IMG/VR virus record: IMGVR_UViG_3300021599_001134
Span: 1-28,831 of that record
Strand: one strand, 5' to 3'
Length of the DNA: 28,831 nucleotides
Origin: a virus
Below are positions 1 to 9,300 of the stretch, piece by piece (the stretch's first letter is position 1; every line of letters begins with the position of its first letter). Position numbers and translations under genes: made by a program. The notes under the pieces were generated by a model. It was given only the letters and a program-made list of their open reading frames with translations. It was not told the origin of the DNA and searched no databases.

Positions 1-495
1 ACCACCACTTGCACCTATTCCACCAGTGGTTGCTCCCCAACCACCAGATCCACCGCCACCACTACCACCACGATTCCATGATCCACCGCCACCGCCACCG
101 CCGCCGCCAGCAACAATTAACCATCCATTACCTATTGTACTACAAGTAATACCACTACCACTACCCCCACCTCCACCAGATCCAGAACATCCAGAAGCAG
201 ATCCTCCACCACCCCCAGAAATATCTCCTCCAGATCTACTAGTTCCTCTACCAAAACATCCTGGACCACCTTGACCAGCATCTCCAGGATACATTCCTAA
301 AGTTCTACCAATATAATCTGGTAAAGAAAATGCACCATATCTGCCATTTCCATATCCACCCCCAGGTCCACCACTATCACCACCACCAGAGCCACCTCGT
401 GCTCCCCGAATAGTTAATCTAATATCAATTGAATTTGCTGGAATAATTGCAGTTCCGTTATCGTCAAATCGGAAAGAACGATTTATTGTTGACAT
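1..495 (-). CDS. Glycine-rich tail-fibre/adhesin-like protein, 3' end off the window
   Basis: Open frame from an ATG at 495-493 to the left edge (165 codons), with no stop seen, so the C-terminus is missing. It begins MSTINRSFRFDDNG and, after about residue 30, becomes strongly glycine-rich (runs of GGGGGG, GGSGGG, GSGSG) with scattered Cys, Tyr and Trp. Similar poly-glycine proteins in T-even phages (the gp38 adhesin type) fold as packed polyglycine helices at the fibre tip and determine receptor specificity. Here the role is inferred from composition and from its place behind the other fibre genes. The ATG lies 2 nt after the stop of the preceding 80-aa gene, so the two are surely co-transcribed. 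It resembles the glycine-rich N-terminal half of the 643-aa protein nearby, so the two may be paralogues. The frame is secure; the function is moderately sure. Confidence 0.75.
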   Translation of the reverse strand, partial: MSTINRSFRFDDNGTAIIPANSIDIRLTIRGARGGSGGGDSGGPGGGYGNGRYGAFSLPDYIGRTLGMYPGDAGQGGPGCFGRGTSRSGGDISGGGGGSASGCSGSGGGGGSGSGITCSTIGNGWLIVAGGGGGGGGGSWNRGGSGGGGSGGWGATTGGIGASGG

Positions 496-497
496 AA

Positions 498-740
498 TTA
501 TAAAATTTCATCTATTGATTTATTAGCAAGGTATTCTTTATATTGCTCTTCAATTTGATCTATAATTTTTTCTGGAGTGATATTATATTTACGAACGTAA
601 GTATGCAACAAACGATCAAAATATTCTATAAGTTCTCCATTACCCCTTCTACCAAAATATTCTCTAAGCATTACATTAAACGGAGTATATGCTAGATATA
701 ATTTTTGCAACTCATCTGGCGTTCCATCTGGAGTCATCAT
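498..740 (-). CDS. Small helical protein of unknown function (80 aa)
   Basis: Starts at a tandem ATG ATG (MMTPDGTPDE). A GAGG Shine-Dalgarno sequence lies at 754-751, about 10 nt upstream, which supports the start. The protein is charged and predicted mostly helical, with YFGRRGNGELIEYF in the middle and a Glu/Lys-rich C-terminus; it has no signal peptide or membrane segment. I do not recognise a family. It sits between two glycine-rich adhesin-like genes, 26 nt after one and 2 nt before the next. That position suggests a fibre assembly factor, small chaperone or minor structural part, but this is inference from context only. Confidence 0.7.
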   Translation of the reverse strand: MMTPDGTPDELQKLYLAYTPFNVMLREYFGRRGNGELIEYFDRLLHTYVRKYNITPEKIIDQIEEQYKEYLANKSIDEIL

Positions 741-766
741 GGTTAAATTACCTCAATTCATATTAT

Positions 767-2698
767 TTAGATTATATTTGGTTTAGTCCAATTATTATTA
801 GGTTGATTACCTTGACGTTGGACATTAACTTCTAAATTAGTATTATTTTGTGAACTTATATCATTATATGATGTAGTAGTAGGTGGTGAATATTTTATAT
901 CTTTTGCTTTTATTTGAACTCCATATGGAGATTCCAATTCAACTTCCCATGCTGTGGATGTTGGTTCAACAATAGTTGGTGAATTTAAATATTCTGTTGG
1001 TGATTTATATGTTCCTCCATCTGGAAGAACTTCTCCAATAACTCTAGTATCCACTTTAGGATATGGAAATGCAAATTGGTTATCCCCAAAATCAAATATT
1101 TCATTAACATTTGGAGCTCTAGTCTGAACTTTAAATGATATAGTTTGACATCCAACAGTTAACGAAACAGTTTTTTCATTAACTAAACCATTTTCATCAG
1201 TATTAAAAGGCTCTGCATAAACACGTATACTTAAAGTGGAACCAGAAATTATAGATGTTGATGTTGTATAACCACTTCCACCACTTCCGATAACTTGTAC
1301 TCCTGGACCACACACAACAGAAGTAACCATATCAATTCCTGTTACTGGGGATGTGGTTATTTTTATTTCTTCTCCAGGTTCTTTTCCTAATTGATCTGGT
1401 ATTGAAATCGTATCTGGGCAATTATCATTATACGCTTTTACAGTAACAGTGGCTGTAGCTGTATTAAACCCATCTGTCGCAGTTAAAGTGTATGTGGTAT
1501 CTGATCCAGGTTGAGAAGATCCAGTAGAAATTGATTGATATAAATTTGTTACAGATTTACTGCCAGATCCCCAAAATACGGGAGGTTGTGTTGAATCTGT
1601 TGGTTGTTCTTTTTGTTCCCATGTAGCTGATACTACAGAATCGTTTCTAGTAGCAACAGCGGATAAAACACTAATACCTTCCCAAATTAAAATTGTATTG
1701 TAATTTGGTATTCCATCTTCACCACTAGTTTGTGGATTTGGAGATGCTATTAAAGATTTAATTTTTACTTTCGGTAGAATAGTAAATGTAATACTTGATT
1801 GTGCTCCTAAATTATCGGTATATTTGTATTCTTGTTGTACATTTGCTTCAGTTTCATTCGTAAAAGATGTTTCCACCGTTCCTGTATTTCCAAAAGAATC
1901 TGAATATGTAACTGTTACAGGTTCTCCAGATCTCAATATAGATTTAGGAGCAGTTAATACTACCCATCCAACAAATGCAATACCACCTGCCCCACCCCCA
2001 GGTCTACTAATATTAACAATATTATAAACAGGTGCTTGATCTCCTCCACCATAATCAATTTCAACTGCGTCTACACTACCTCCACCACCTCCACCATAAC
2101 TAGCTCCATTGGTAGAAGAAGCTTCTACTTCTGGTGTTGTAAATCCATTAGCACTAAAATTAAAAGTTGTTCCATTTCCCCCAGCACCAGCAAATGATCC
2201 TCTACCAGCAACGGAATTTAATCTAGCAGCACCACCACCTCTACATCCTATTGGAAATAAAGGATTAACTGCTACTGGATTTTCTCCATTTCCTCCATCT
2301 CTCTCATTGCCATTTCCTCCATTACCACCATAAAATGTTCTACCCCCTTTTCCCCCACCTCCAGTTCTTTGGCCGTAGCTGGTTCTAACAAAACTATCTT
2401 GTCCATCTTTCCCATCTTCGGAACCGCTACCAGTAGATGGGCTCCCTCCTCCACCACCTCCAGCTCTAACTCTTATGTTACCAAGTGGATCTACTTCTAA
2501 AGTACCTTTAGATAATCCGCCTCCACCGCCTCCGCCACCAGATGGATCTCCACCACCAGATGCACCGCCACCACCACCTGCTCCTAAACAAATATAAGAT
2601 ACTCTTATCACATTTGCGGGAGCATCAAAATTTTCAGCATCATCAGTGCCGTCAAATCCTAATCCACCAGAAGTTCCGAACTTAATCTTATTTGGCAT
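767..2698 (-). CDS. Glycine-rich tail-fibre adhesin with Ig/PKD-like domains (643 aa)
   Basis: A virion protein, probably at the distal part of a tail fibre, where it would contact the host surface. Residues about 40-240 are glycine-rich (GGGGGGASGGG, GGNGGNGNERDGGNG), ending near GGGAGGIAFVGWVVL. Residues about 250-430 look like Ig/PKD-type beta sandwiches (VTVTYSDSFGNTGTV; YTLTATDGFNTATATVTV). The C-terminal part (about 430-643) contains RAPNVNEIFDFGDN, which closely matches RAPNDNEIFDFSD in the gene immediately upstream, so the two share a homologous C-terminal module. The ATG lies 2 nt after the upstream stop. No transmembrane segment or signal peptide is seen. A T-even gp38-like adhesin function is inferred from composition and location; the sequence is not a clear gp38 homologue. 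Confidence 0.8.
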   Translation of the reverse strand: MPNKIKFGTSGGLGFDGTDDAENFDAPANVIRVSYICLGAGGGGGASGGGDPSGGGGGGGGLSKGTLEVDPLGNIRVRAGGGGGGSPSTGSGSEDGKDGQDSFVRTSYGQRTGGGGKGGRTFYGGNGGNGNERDGGNGENPVAVNPLFPIGCRGGGAARLNSVAGRGSFAGAGGNGTTFNFSANGFTTPEVEASSTNGASYGGGGGGSVDAVEIDYGGGDQAPVYNIVNISRPGGGAGGIAFVGWVVLTAPKSILRSGEPVTVTYSDSFGNTGTVETSFTNETEANVQQEYKYTDNLGAQSSITFTILPKVKIKSLIASPNPQTSGEDGIPNYNTILIWEGISVLSAVATRNDSVVSATWEQKEQPTDSTQPPVFWGSGSKSVTNLYQSISTGSSQPGSDTTYTLTATDGFNTATATVTVKAYNDNCPDTISIPDQLGKEPGEEIKITTSPVTGIDMVTSVVCGPGVQVIGSGGSGYTTSTSIISGSTLSIRVYAEPFNTDENGLVNEKTVSLTVGCQTISFKVQTRAPNVNEIFDFGDNQFAFPYPKVDTRVIGEVLPDGGTYKSPTEYLNSPTIVEPTSTAWEVELESPYGVQIKAKDIKYSPPTTTSYNDISSQNNTNLEVNVQRQGNQPNNNWTKPNII

Positions 2699-2700
2699 TT

Positions 2701-3947
2701 TTATTGTGCTATATTTTTTGCTGTTAAAATACCAGAAGATCTAGTATTAATAGATCTTGGTTGTGAATTAGATATATTTCCATTATTTCTAGTTCCCAAT
2801 GTAGCCCAATTCATATTTTCAATCGTTTTTGGACCAGGATCAATTATTTCATCATACAAATATTCTGTATTAACCCAAGATCCCCAAGAACCACCAAATG
2901 GTCTTACTCTAACTTGAGCTTTATCATTGTATGTAGTTTTTACTTCAACACCAGATTGTAAAGTTATGTTGTTTGGGTATTGTAGTTCAACTTGCCATTG
3001 ATCTGCAGATGGTTCTACTGTTTCTGGAGAAACTAGATACTGCGGAGGATTTTCACTATTTCCAGGAGGTACTGGATAAGGAACAGAATTTTTTACATCA
3101 CTAAAATCAAAAATTTCATTATCATTTGGAGCTCTCGTAACTACAGCGAAACTCCAGTTGTAACTAATACATAATCATCGCCAGTAACAGATATTGGAGC
3201 ATCAATTCCAGTTATTGCTGGTAAAGTATAAGTTATAGTTTCATTTGGTTCTCTATTATAAAAATTTGGTATTTCTATATTATTTGGAGTTTTATCATTA
3301 AATACTAAAACTTCTACAGTAGCAGTATCTACATCAGATGGAGCATTTCCATATGCTGTTACTGTATAAATTTTTGATGCTGGAGAATTAAAACCAACTA
3401 CTGATTGCAAACCAGTATTTACTGATTGTTGTGTTTTTCCAGTAACATCACCTACATTTTGGTTAATTTCAATTTTTCTAGCATTGGCAATATCCCAATT
3501 TAATATTGTATTAGTTGTATTGGTTAATACTCTTGGTGCAGCATCAAAATCTCTAATATCTACTGGATTATATTCACTACGAATCCATCTTGCAGCAATT
3601 GATGTTGGCTTTATTCCTGTATCTGTTCTTATAAATGTAAGACGATGTACAGTAAGAGCATCATAATATTTTGTGGTAAATATTCTTTGGTTATCATTTA
3701 AAGGACCAAAATCTCCCAAATATTCACCATCAATATAAAATTGAGCTTCGTCGTCTGCAGCTGTACCAAATACTTGTATTCCAGTTTCTAAAAATCTAAT
3801 GTCAAACTCATATATTCCTTGATCTTGAATAGAATTATCAAATAAAAATGTTCCCCATAATGAAGAATATTGGGTTGGTAAAGCATAATAAGTATTAAAA
3901 ATATTTAAAGATCTAGTTGACCAATTTGTGGAATCTACTATTGCCAT
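2701..3947 (-). pseudogene. Tail-fibre-associated beta-sandwich protein, frame broken near 3150
   Basis: The ATG at 3947 (MAIVDSTNWSTRSLNIFNTY) follows the upstream stop by 3 nt. The frame stops at 3141 after 268 aa. From 3174 to 2701 another frame is open and reads on as SFAVVTRAPNDNEIFDFSD and so on to a stop directly before the next ATG at 2698. That segment matches the C-terminal module of the downstream 643-aa protein. Adding one T to the TTT at 3151-3149 joins the two parts into a 415-aa product. The N-terminal part (about 1-125) resembles a carbohydrate-binding or PA14-like sandwich (GTAADDEAQFYIDGEYLGDF), followed by an Ig-like domain. Either a one-base sequence error or a true lesion would explain this. 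The 643-aa paralogue has about 50 extra residues at this spot, so a short deletion junction is also possible. Confidence 0.75.
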
Positions 3948-3950
3948 TGC

Positions 3951-4811
3951 TTATATTTTTATAATGTATTCTACTAAAATATATGGAGATATAACATCAT
4001 CTAATTTTTTAACATTGCTTGTAGTAATAATTATTTCACTTTTTAGACCATCTGCTGGAATTTGTGTATTTGAAAAAGAATATTTTAAAGTATTGTTTGC
4101 TTTTAATTCTGTACTTCCTGGTAAATTAATCCTATGGTTGTGAGAAACTGTTGTTGATGCTTGGTCTGGAGATTCAATCTGAACTAAATTATTAGATCCT
4201 TCTGTCTGAGCTTCATTACCACCCCTAGCATATCCTTCAATAAATACGTTATCTTGCCATTTACCTAAGTAAGTAAATACTCCAACATCTGCATAATGAC
4301 CGTGTGCTTGGAAATTTTCTTCATTCAATGCATCAGATAAAGTGAATCCAGTATCTGTTTCAAAAATAGGATTACCAATAAAATTTAATCCGTTTTGACC
4401 AAGTATTTCAAAATATCCAGAATAAGAGATTTCAGTAGTATCTCCAACCAAAGAAATAACTTCAACTTCAGTACCAACTTTAGTAATTGTTGGATCTTGT
4501 TCTAGTGTTGTGTTTAAATATTGACCAGAAGAACTTGATGCCCTAATATATTTGGATCCTAAATCAGGTAATTGTATTTCATCATTTGCAATATCATTTG
4601 GATCTTTAGCAAATCTACAGTTAGATCCAATTCCAATTGTGTTTGCTAATGCTGGATAAACAGAAGCTTTCAAAATAGACCCATCACATTTTAAAAATCC
4701 TGCTGGAAGAAAGTCTTTTTTAACAGCATCAGTTACAACAATAGGATAAGGAATGATAGTTCCAGTTACCCCACCAAATTTTGCTTTTTGTTTTGTGTAA
4801 TAAACTGTCAT
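3951..4811 (-). CDS. Tail-fibre protein with phage tail collar domain (286 aa)
   Basis: The N-terminal part reads GTIIPYPIVV, then LPAGFLKCDGSILKASVYPALA, then LPDLGSKYIRA. This is the signature order of the phage tail collar domain found in T4 gp12 and many fibre proteins (a G-I stretch, P-G-[WF]-L-x-C-D-G, and LPDLR near the end). The C-terminus contains HNHRINLPG and ends in ISPYILVEYIIKI, a typical way for collar proteins to finish. It probably forms part of a trimeric short fibre or baseplate-proximal adhesin that binds the host surface. Its ATG lies 1 nt after the reconstructed stop of the upstream gene, and overlaps by 4 nt the stop of that gene as it actually reads. Confident family call; the precise fibre position is unknown. 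Confidence 0.85.
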   Translation of the reverse strand: MTVYYTKQKAKFGGVTGTIIPYPIVVTDAVKKDFLPAGFLKCDGSILKASVYPALANTIGIGSNCRFAKDPNDIANDEIQLPDLGSKYIRASSSSGQYLNTTLEQDPTITKVGTEVEVISLVGDTTEISYSGYFEILGQNGLNFIGNPIFETDTGFTLSDALNEENFQAHGHYADVGVFTYLGKWQDNVFIEGYARGGNEAQTEGSNNLVQIESPDQASTTVSHNHRINLPGSTELKANNTLKYSFSNTQIPADGLKSEIIITTSNVKKLDDVISPYILVEYIIKI

Positions 4812-6382
4812 TTTAATACGCTCTTACTAGATGAATACATGAAAGAGATGGAGAAGTAACAGTAAATGTCATTTGAAATGCATTTTCTACATTGTCTGGA
4901 GTTACAACTGGTTGTTACATTATAATCAACTGCAGCATTATTAAATAAGACTTGTGTAGGTGGGCTAACAATACCATCACTAAGACCATTAGATGAGCTT
5001 CCTCCTCCATTATCATAATTTGGAGCAGCTACTGCGTTAGATTCGTCAGAAAATGGTATTCTAGAAGTTCCAGCAATTAATTTACTATCACTAATTAAAG
5101 TTGCTAAGTATGGAGTATCTGGACTTACTATACTATCTGTAACTCTTAATTTTTTTGCTTGGTTAAACCAAGATTTTCCAATTCCATGTCTATCAATCGA
5201 TGTTCTTTCTGGTCTGTGATTTCTAATTGGAATAGATCCTTCGATAGAAGCAAGAGCATATCTACCAGCTCCTGGAAGAAAAGGTTGTACCATTCCAGCA
5301 GCACTCACTACACCATCTAAACCTTCATCTTCAGGTCCAGTTTCATTTCCCCATCTTATTTCTGTACTTTTTGGATTGGATCTATTTTGTCTTCTTTCAT
5401 CTGGATCACATGCTAAAGATAGTGGTTCACATGGCACTCTTCTATACCAATAACTAAGAATACTTACCTCTGGAGTATCAAATACACCAACACCTAAACC
5501 AGGATTATCTCCAGAATCTCCTTTGTTGATAGTAGTATATCCACCATCTGGAGCTGGATGGAAATGAGCTGGGAAGTGCTCTCTAGATAATTTTCTACCA
5601 ACAATATAAACAGATTTAATACCAAATCCAGGAATTACAGAATGCCCTTCAATTCTACCATCAAAAAAACCATCTCCAGTTGATTGTACTGTAACTGTAA
5701 TATCATTTGTTGGAGAAGTTCCAGGTGTTGTTCCTTTTGTGAATGAAGATCCTAATATTGTAATTACTTCCCCCTGGGTAAAATCCTCGCCTCTACTAAT
5801 GATTTTAATAGAATAGGTTGAATTAGTATTTTGTACTACTTGGAATGTAGCATTTATTCCATTTCCATCGCTAGATAATGTTAATTCTCCAGAATCATAT
5901 TTTTGTGCTGTTGTTGTCGTTGGAGCAGTGCCAGAATACTGAAATGTTAAAATTACTCCATCTGGATCTGGAGCATATGTAAAGTTCATATCAGTATTTG
6001 CAAATACTGTAGATGGTGTTCCTAAATCTCCAATATCACCAATATATTGCTGAACTATTGCAGCTGCTTTGGTGGTATCCATTTTATTGTTTCTTAACAA
6101 AGAACTATCACTAAAATAAGATACATTAATATCAGCAAGACCTTTTTGATTTGTTGGAGGCAATCTAAAAGTTCCTGCATAATTAGGAAATCCACCAGAA
6201 AAATTTACACCACCATAAGTATCCTTTAGAATTCTAGCAAGCAAAGGATATTCTCTTGCTTGTAATTCCGCACCATTTGCTAATAACCAACCCTTTGGTA
6301 TTTGTGTTAAAGGACCAACCCAGGGTTGCACCGATCCAATCGGCAACCCTTTCATTGTTCTTATAGCTCCGTAATTTGACAT
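4808..6382 (-). CDS. Tail-fibre protein with collar domain (524 aa), C-terminus probably frameshifted
   Basis: The N-terminus GLPIGSVQPWVGPLTQIPKG followed by WLLANGAELQAREYPLLARIL and GTFRLP is a clear phage tail collar domain (residues about 12-78). The middle is beta-rich and HFPAHFHPAP is seen near residue 268. The gene starts 1 nt after the stop of the 3493-aa gene. The last 35 or so residues as written (SCNSRQCRKCISNDIYCY) look unlike a fibre protein. If one A of the AA at 4916-4915 is removed, the frame reads VQPVVTPDNVENAFQMTFTV, continues to LVRAY, and stops at 4815-4813, giving 522 aa with the stop 1 nt before the next ATG. I therefore infer a one-base insertion, either a sequence error or a real mutation. 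The protein probably acts in host recognition together with the neighbouring collar protein. Confidence 0.85.
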   Translation of the reverse strand: MSNYGAIRTMKGLPIGSVQPWVGPLTQIPKGWLLANGAELQAREYPLLARILKDTYGGVNFSGGFPNYAGTFRLPPTNQKGLADINVSYFSDSSLLRNNKMDTTKAAAIVQQYIGDIGDLGTPSTVFANTDMNFTYAPDPDGVILTFQYSGTAPTTTTAQKYDSGELTLSSDGNGINATFQVVQNTNSTYSIKIISRGEDFTQGEVITILGSSFTKGTTPGTSPTNDITVTVQSTGDGFFDGRIEGHSVIPGFGIKSVYIVGRKLSREHFPAHFHPAPDGGYTTINKGDSGDNPGLGVGVFDTPEVSILSYWYRRVPCEPLSLACDPDERRQNRSNPKSTEIRWGNETGPEDEGLDGVVSAAGMVQPFLPGAGRYALASIEGSIPIRNHRPERTSIDRHGIGKSWFNQAKKLRVTDSIVSPDTPYLATLISDSKLIAGTSRIPFSDESNAVAAPNYDNGGGSSSNGLSDGIVSPPTQVLFNNAAVDYNVTTSCNSRQCRKCISNDIYCYFSISFMYSSSKSVLK

Positions 6383-6383
6383 A

Positions 6384-9300
6384 TTAGATTTCCATTAACC
6401 ACCAACCTTGTTGTGATGCTGGAGCTCCAGTAGATGTACCATCATAATTAACGGGTCCAATGTATACAAGTCCGAGACCAGCATTAGGAGTTTGAACTAC
6501 AAGTTCTCCCCCATTATATGTAGTACCTGGATCTGGAGTACCGCCAGAGTTGGTAGTATCACCTTGAATAGCTACACCAGATGGTGCTCTAAATTTAAGT
6601 GATACATTATAAGTTAAATTTCCTCCAATATCAACAACTCTAATTGTATCACCAGTTAGTGGATTTGCTGGTAATTTAAGAACAGTTGAAGCAGTTGGAG
6701 ATACAAAATAATTTATATTTGATTCAACTTCAACAACATCTTGACCAGACTGCACATATTGCCACTTTCTGGCACCAGTTTGAGTAAAGAATCCTTGCTG
6801 ACCAGCAAAGTCAATTGCACCTCCAGAAGGTCTATTAACTGCTTGTTCAATCCATCTTACTTTAAATAGATTGACCTCAGTATCTTCTCCACCAATATTT
6901 AATACTTTATTGAATATTAAATTCTCGCCATTAATTTTAAGATCAGTATTAAATATATTTTCTCCCGAAGTAACGAGTGAGTTTAATAAACCACTAATAG
7001 TTAAATTACCAGTAGAATTTTGTAAGAATAATTTTTGATTATCAATATTATCTGCAGTGATTAATAGATCACCACCTCTAATTGTTGTATCACCGCTAGA
7101 AGAATCAACAAATAGACGATTATAATTAGTAGAATTCCCTACATTCAAGTTACCAAATATGTAAGTTTTTCCAGTAGCACTATCTACAACAAATTTCTCA
7201 TTATTACTTTGATCTTTAATAACCAATCGTTGATTATTTTCGGTATTTGAACCAAGTAAACGAATATCTTTATAAACGGTTAAATTACCAAGAATTTCTG
7301 TATCTCCATTGGTAGAATCAACTGTAAATACATCAACTGCAGGATTTCCTCCATCATTGATAATAAATCTTTGTGGAGATGTAATATTAATAGCATTAAT
7401 AAATGTAAGTTCGGAATCACTTAATCTAAAGATATCACCCTGCTTAATTGTACCACTGAATACTCCTGTAGATAAATTTTCCAAAGTACCAACAGAACTA
7501 TTAGGAAGTCCATTTGCATTATCAATAAAGCTTACGTCTTCTGATAAATTATATCTAATAATTTTGGCGTTATCAGGGTGATCATTTCTCAGATACTTAT
7601 ATCCAGATGGAGATGACCCATCAACAATCATATTACCATTTAAATCAAGAACGTTTCTTGCTCTTTTTACTTTAACACGTAATGGTAAATCAGAAACGTT
7701 GTTTAGGTTAGTTAATTCCGTAACCAATAATAATTCACTATATTGTTCACCAACAGGAGAAGTAATAATATTTTGTTGATCTACTTGTACAGATCTATCA
7801 ATAAGTAAATATGAACCAACTTCAAATTGAATATTTGTGCTTACCTGACCAATTGGTAGGAAATATTCTGAAGGATCATCGGCATCTACTAAAAATTCAG
7901 AACCAGACCACACAGAAGCACCTTGGGTATCAATTGTTCTGTCAATTGTTACTCTAGAGAAAAAGTCAATATTGGTATTATCAATACTTCCTCTAATGTG
8001 AGTAGTAGTTGGAGTTGAGAATGATCCTCTTCTAATTTGATATTGGCCAGCATTCAAACCACCAAGATGAGTTACATCACCTTTCATGGTTGTATTTGCT
8101 TCAACAACTAAAGAGTTATTAATTGTTGTGGTTCCGCCTTTAGAACCAATGCTTAATCTACCAACGCCAGTTGCAAAGTTTAATCTTGAGGTGTTTACAG
8201 TAAACATCTCAACTTGTAAAGCATTTGATTGCAATCTTGCAATTCCAGTACCAACAACTAATCCAGTTCCAATACTTAAATCACCATCTAATTCTGTATA
8301 TCTATTTTTTACATTAAATACTGATCCGTTTTCTTTTGAGTTGGAATTTCTAGCAAATGCACCACCAATACTAATAACACTAATGCTTCCAGTACTGATA
8401 TTATCTGAAGTTCCCAAATTAACAATAGATTTTGTTCCATTATTATGGACATTAAATTCTCCATCTGGAGTAAATGTTCCAATGTTAACTTGCTGAGAGG
8501 ATGGATTGATTCCTAAAGTGATAGTTTGAGCACCACTTGCCAAAGTACCAATAGAAATATTCTGAGCAACGCTAAATGCAGCAGCAGAAGTTGCATTAGT
8601 AACAGCTAAATTAAATGAAGTTTGAGTGGTTGTAATATTACCACCATTCACTTCAAGATTTTTTTGTAATTTTACTTCATCTGTAATTCTAGCATCACCA
8701 TAAACAACAAATGTTCTATCGAGATTTCCTAAGTTGGTATTAATACCAACTCTACCATTATTTGTTGTAGCAACACGCAAGGTAGAATTTGCATCTGGAT
8801 TTAAACTATCACCACCAACTAAGAATGCATTTCCAACATTATTAAATGTTCTATTCGCAGCGGTTGGATTAGATACAAAGTTATTGACTGGAGAAGTAGA
8901 TAATGTTTTACCACTTACAAAAGCAGTTCCAACAATATCAAGATTTGCCCTTGGTTGAGTAGCTGTAGAAACAAATCCCTGTAAACGATCAATATGATCT
9001 GCTCTTGCAAGAGTATTAATACCTAATCTAAAATCACCATAATTATCTGTATTTGTTCTTAATGCTTCAGCACCAAGAACACCAACTTCTTTCCATTGAA
9101 CAGAAGAAACTTCAATTAAAGCATTAACTTGCTGCTGATCTAAACGAGTTGGATCATCTGGACTTTGAGAAACAATAATTTGGGTATTAATAGTAAATGT
9201 TGTTGCCGTTATTGAAGAAACAGTTCTTACTCCATTTACTGGTTCAAATCTACCAATAAAGCCAGTAAATTTAACTTCAGTACCTTGTGCGATACCAATA

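Noticed and set aside
26-274. Proline-rich open frame on the plus strand
   Set aside because: It is the antisense of the glycine-rich gene (GGN codons read backwards give CCN proline codons). No start signals.
1-2600. Dense GGN/CCN repeats as a CRISPR array or microsatellite
   Set aside because: There is no constant repeat-spacer length, and the pattern follows codons of a glycine-rich protein.
8086-8496. 136-codon plus-strand frame inside the giant gene, and similar plus-strand frames
   Set aside because: These are shadow frames opposite confidently assigned coding sequence, with no ribosome sites and low-complexity composition.
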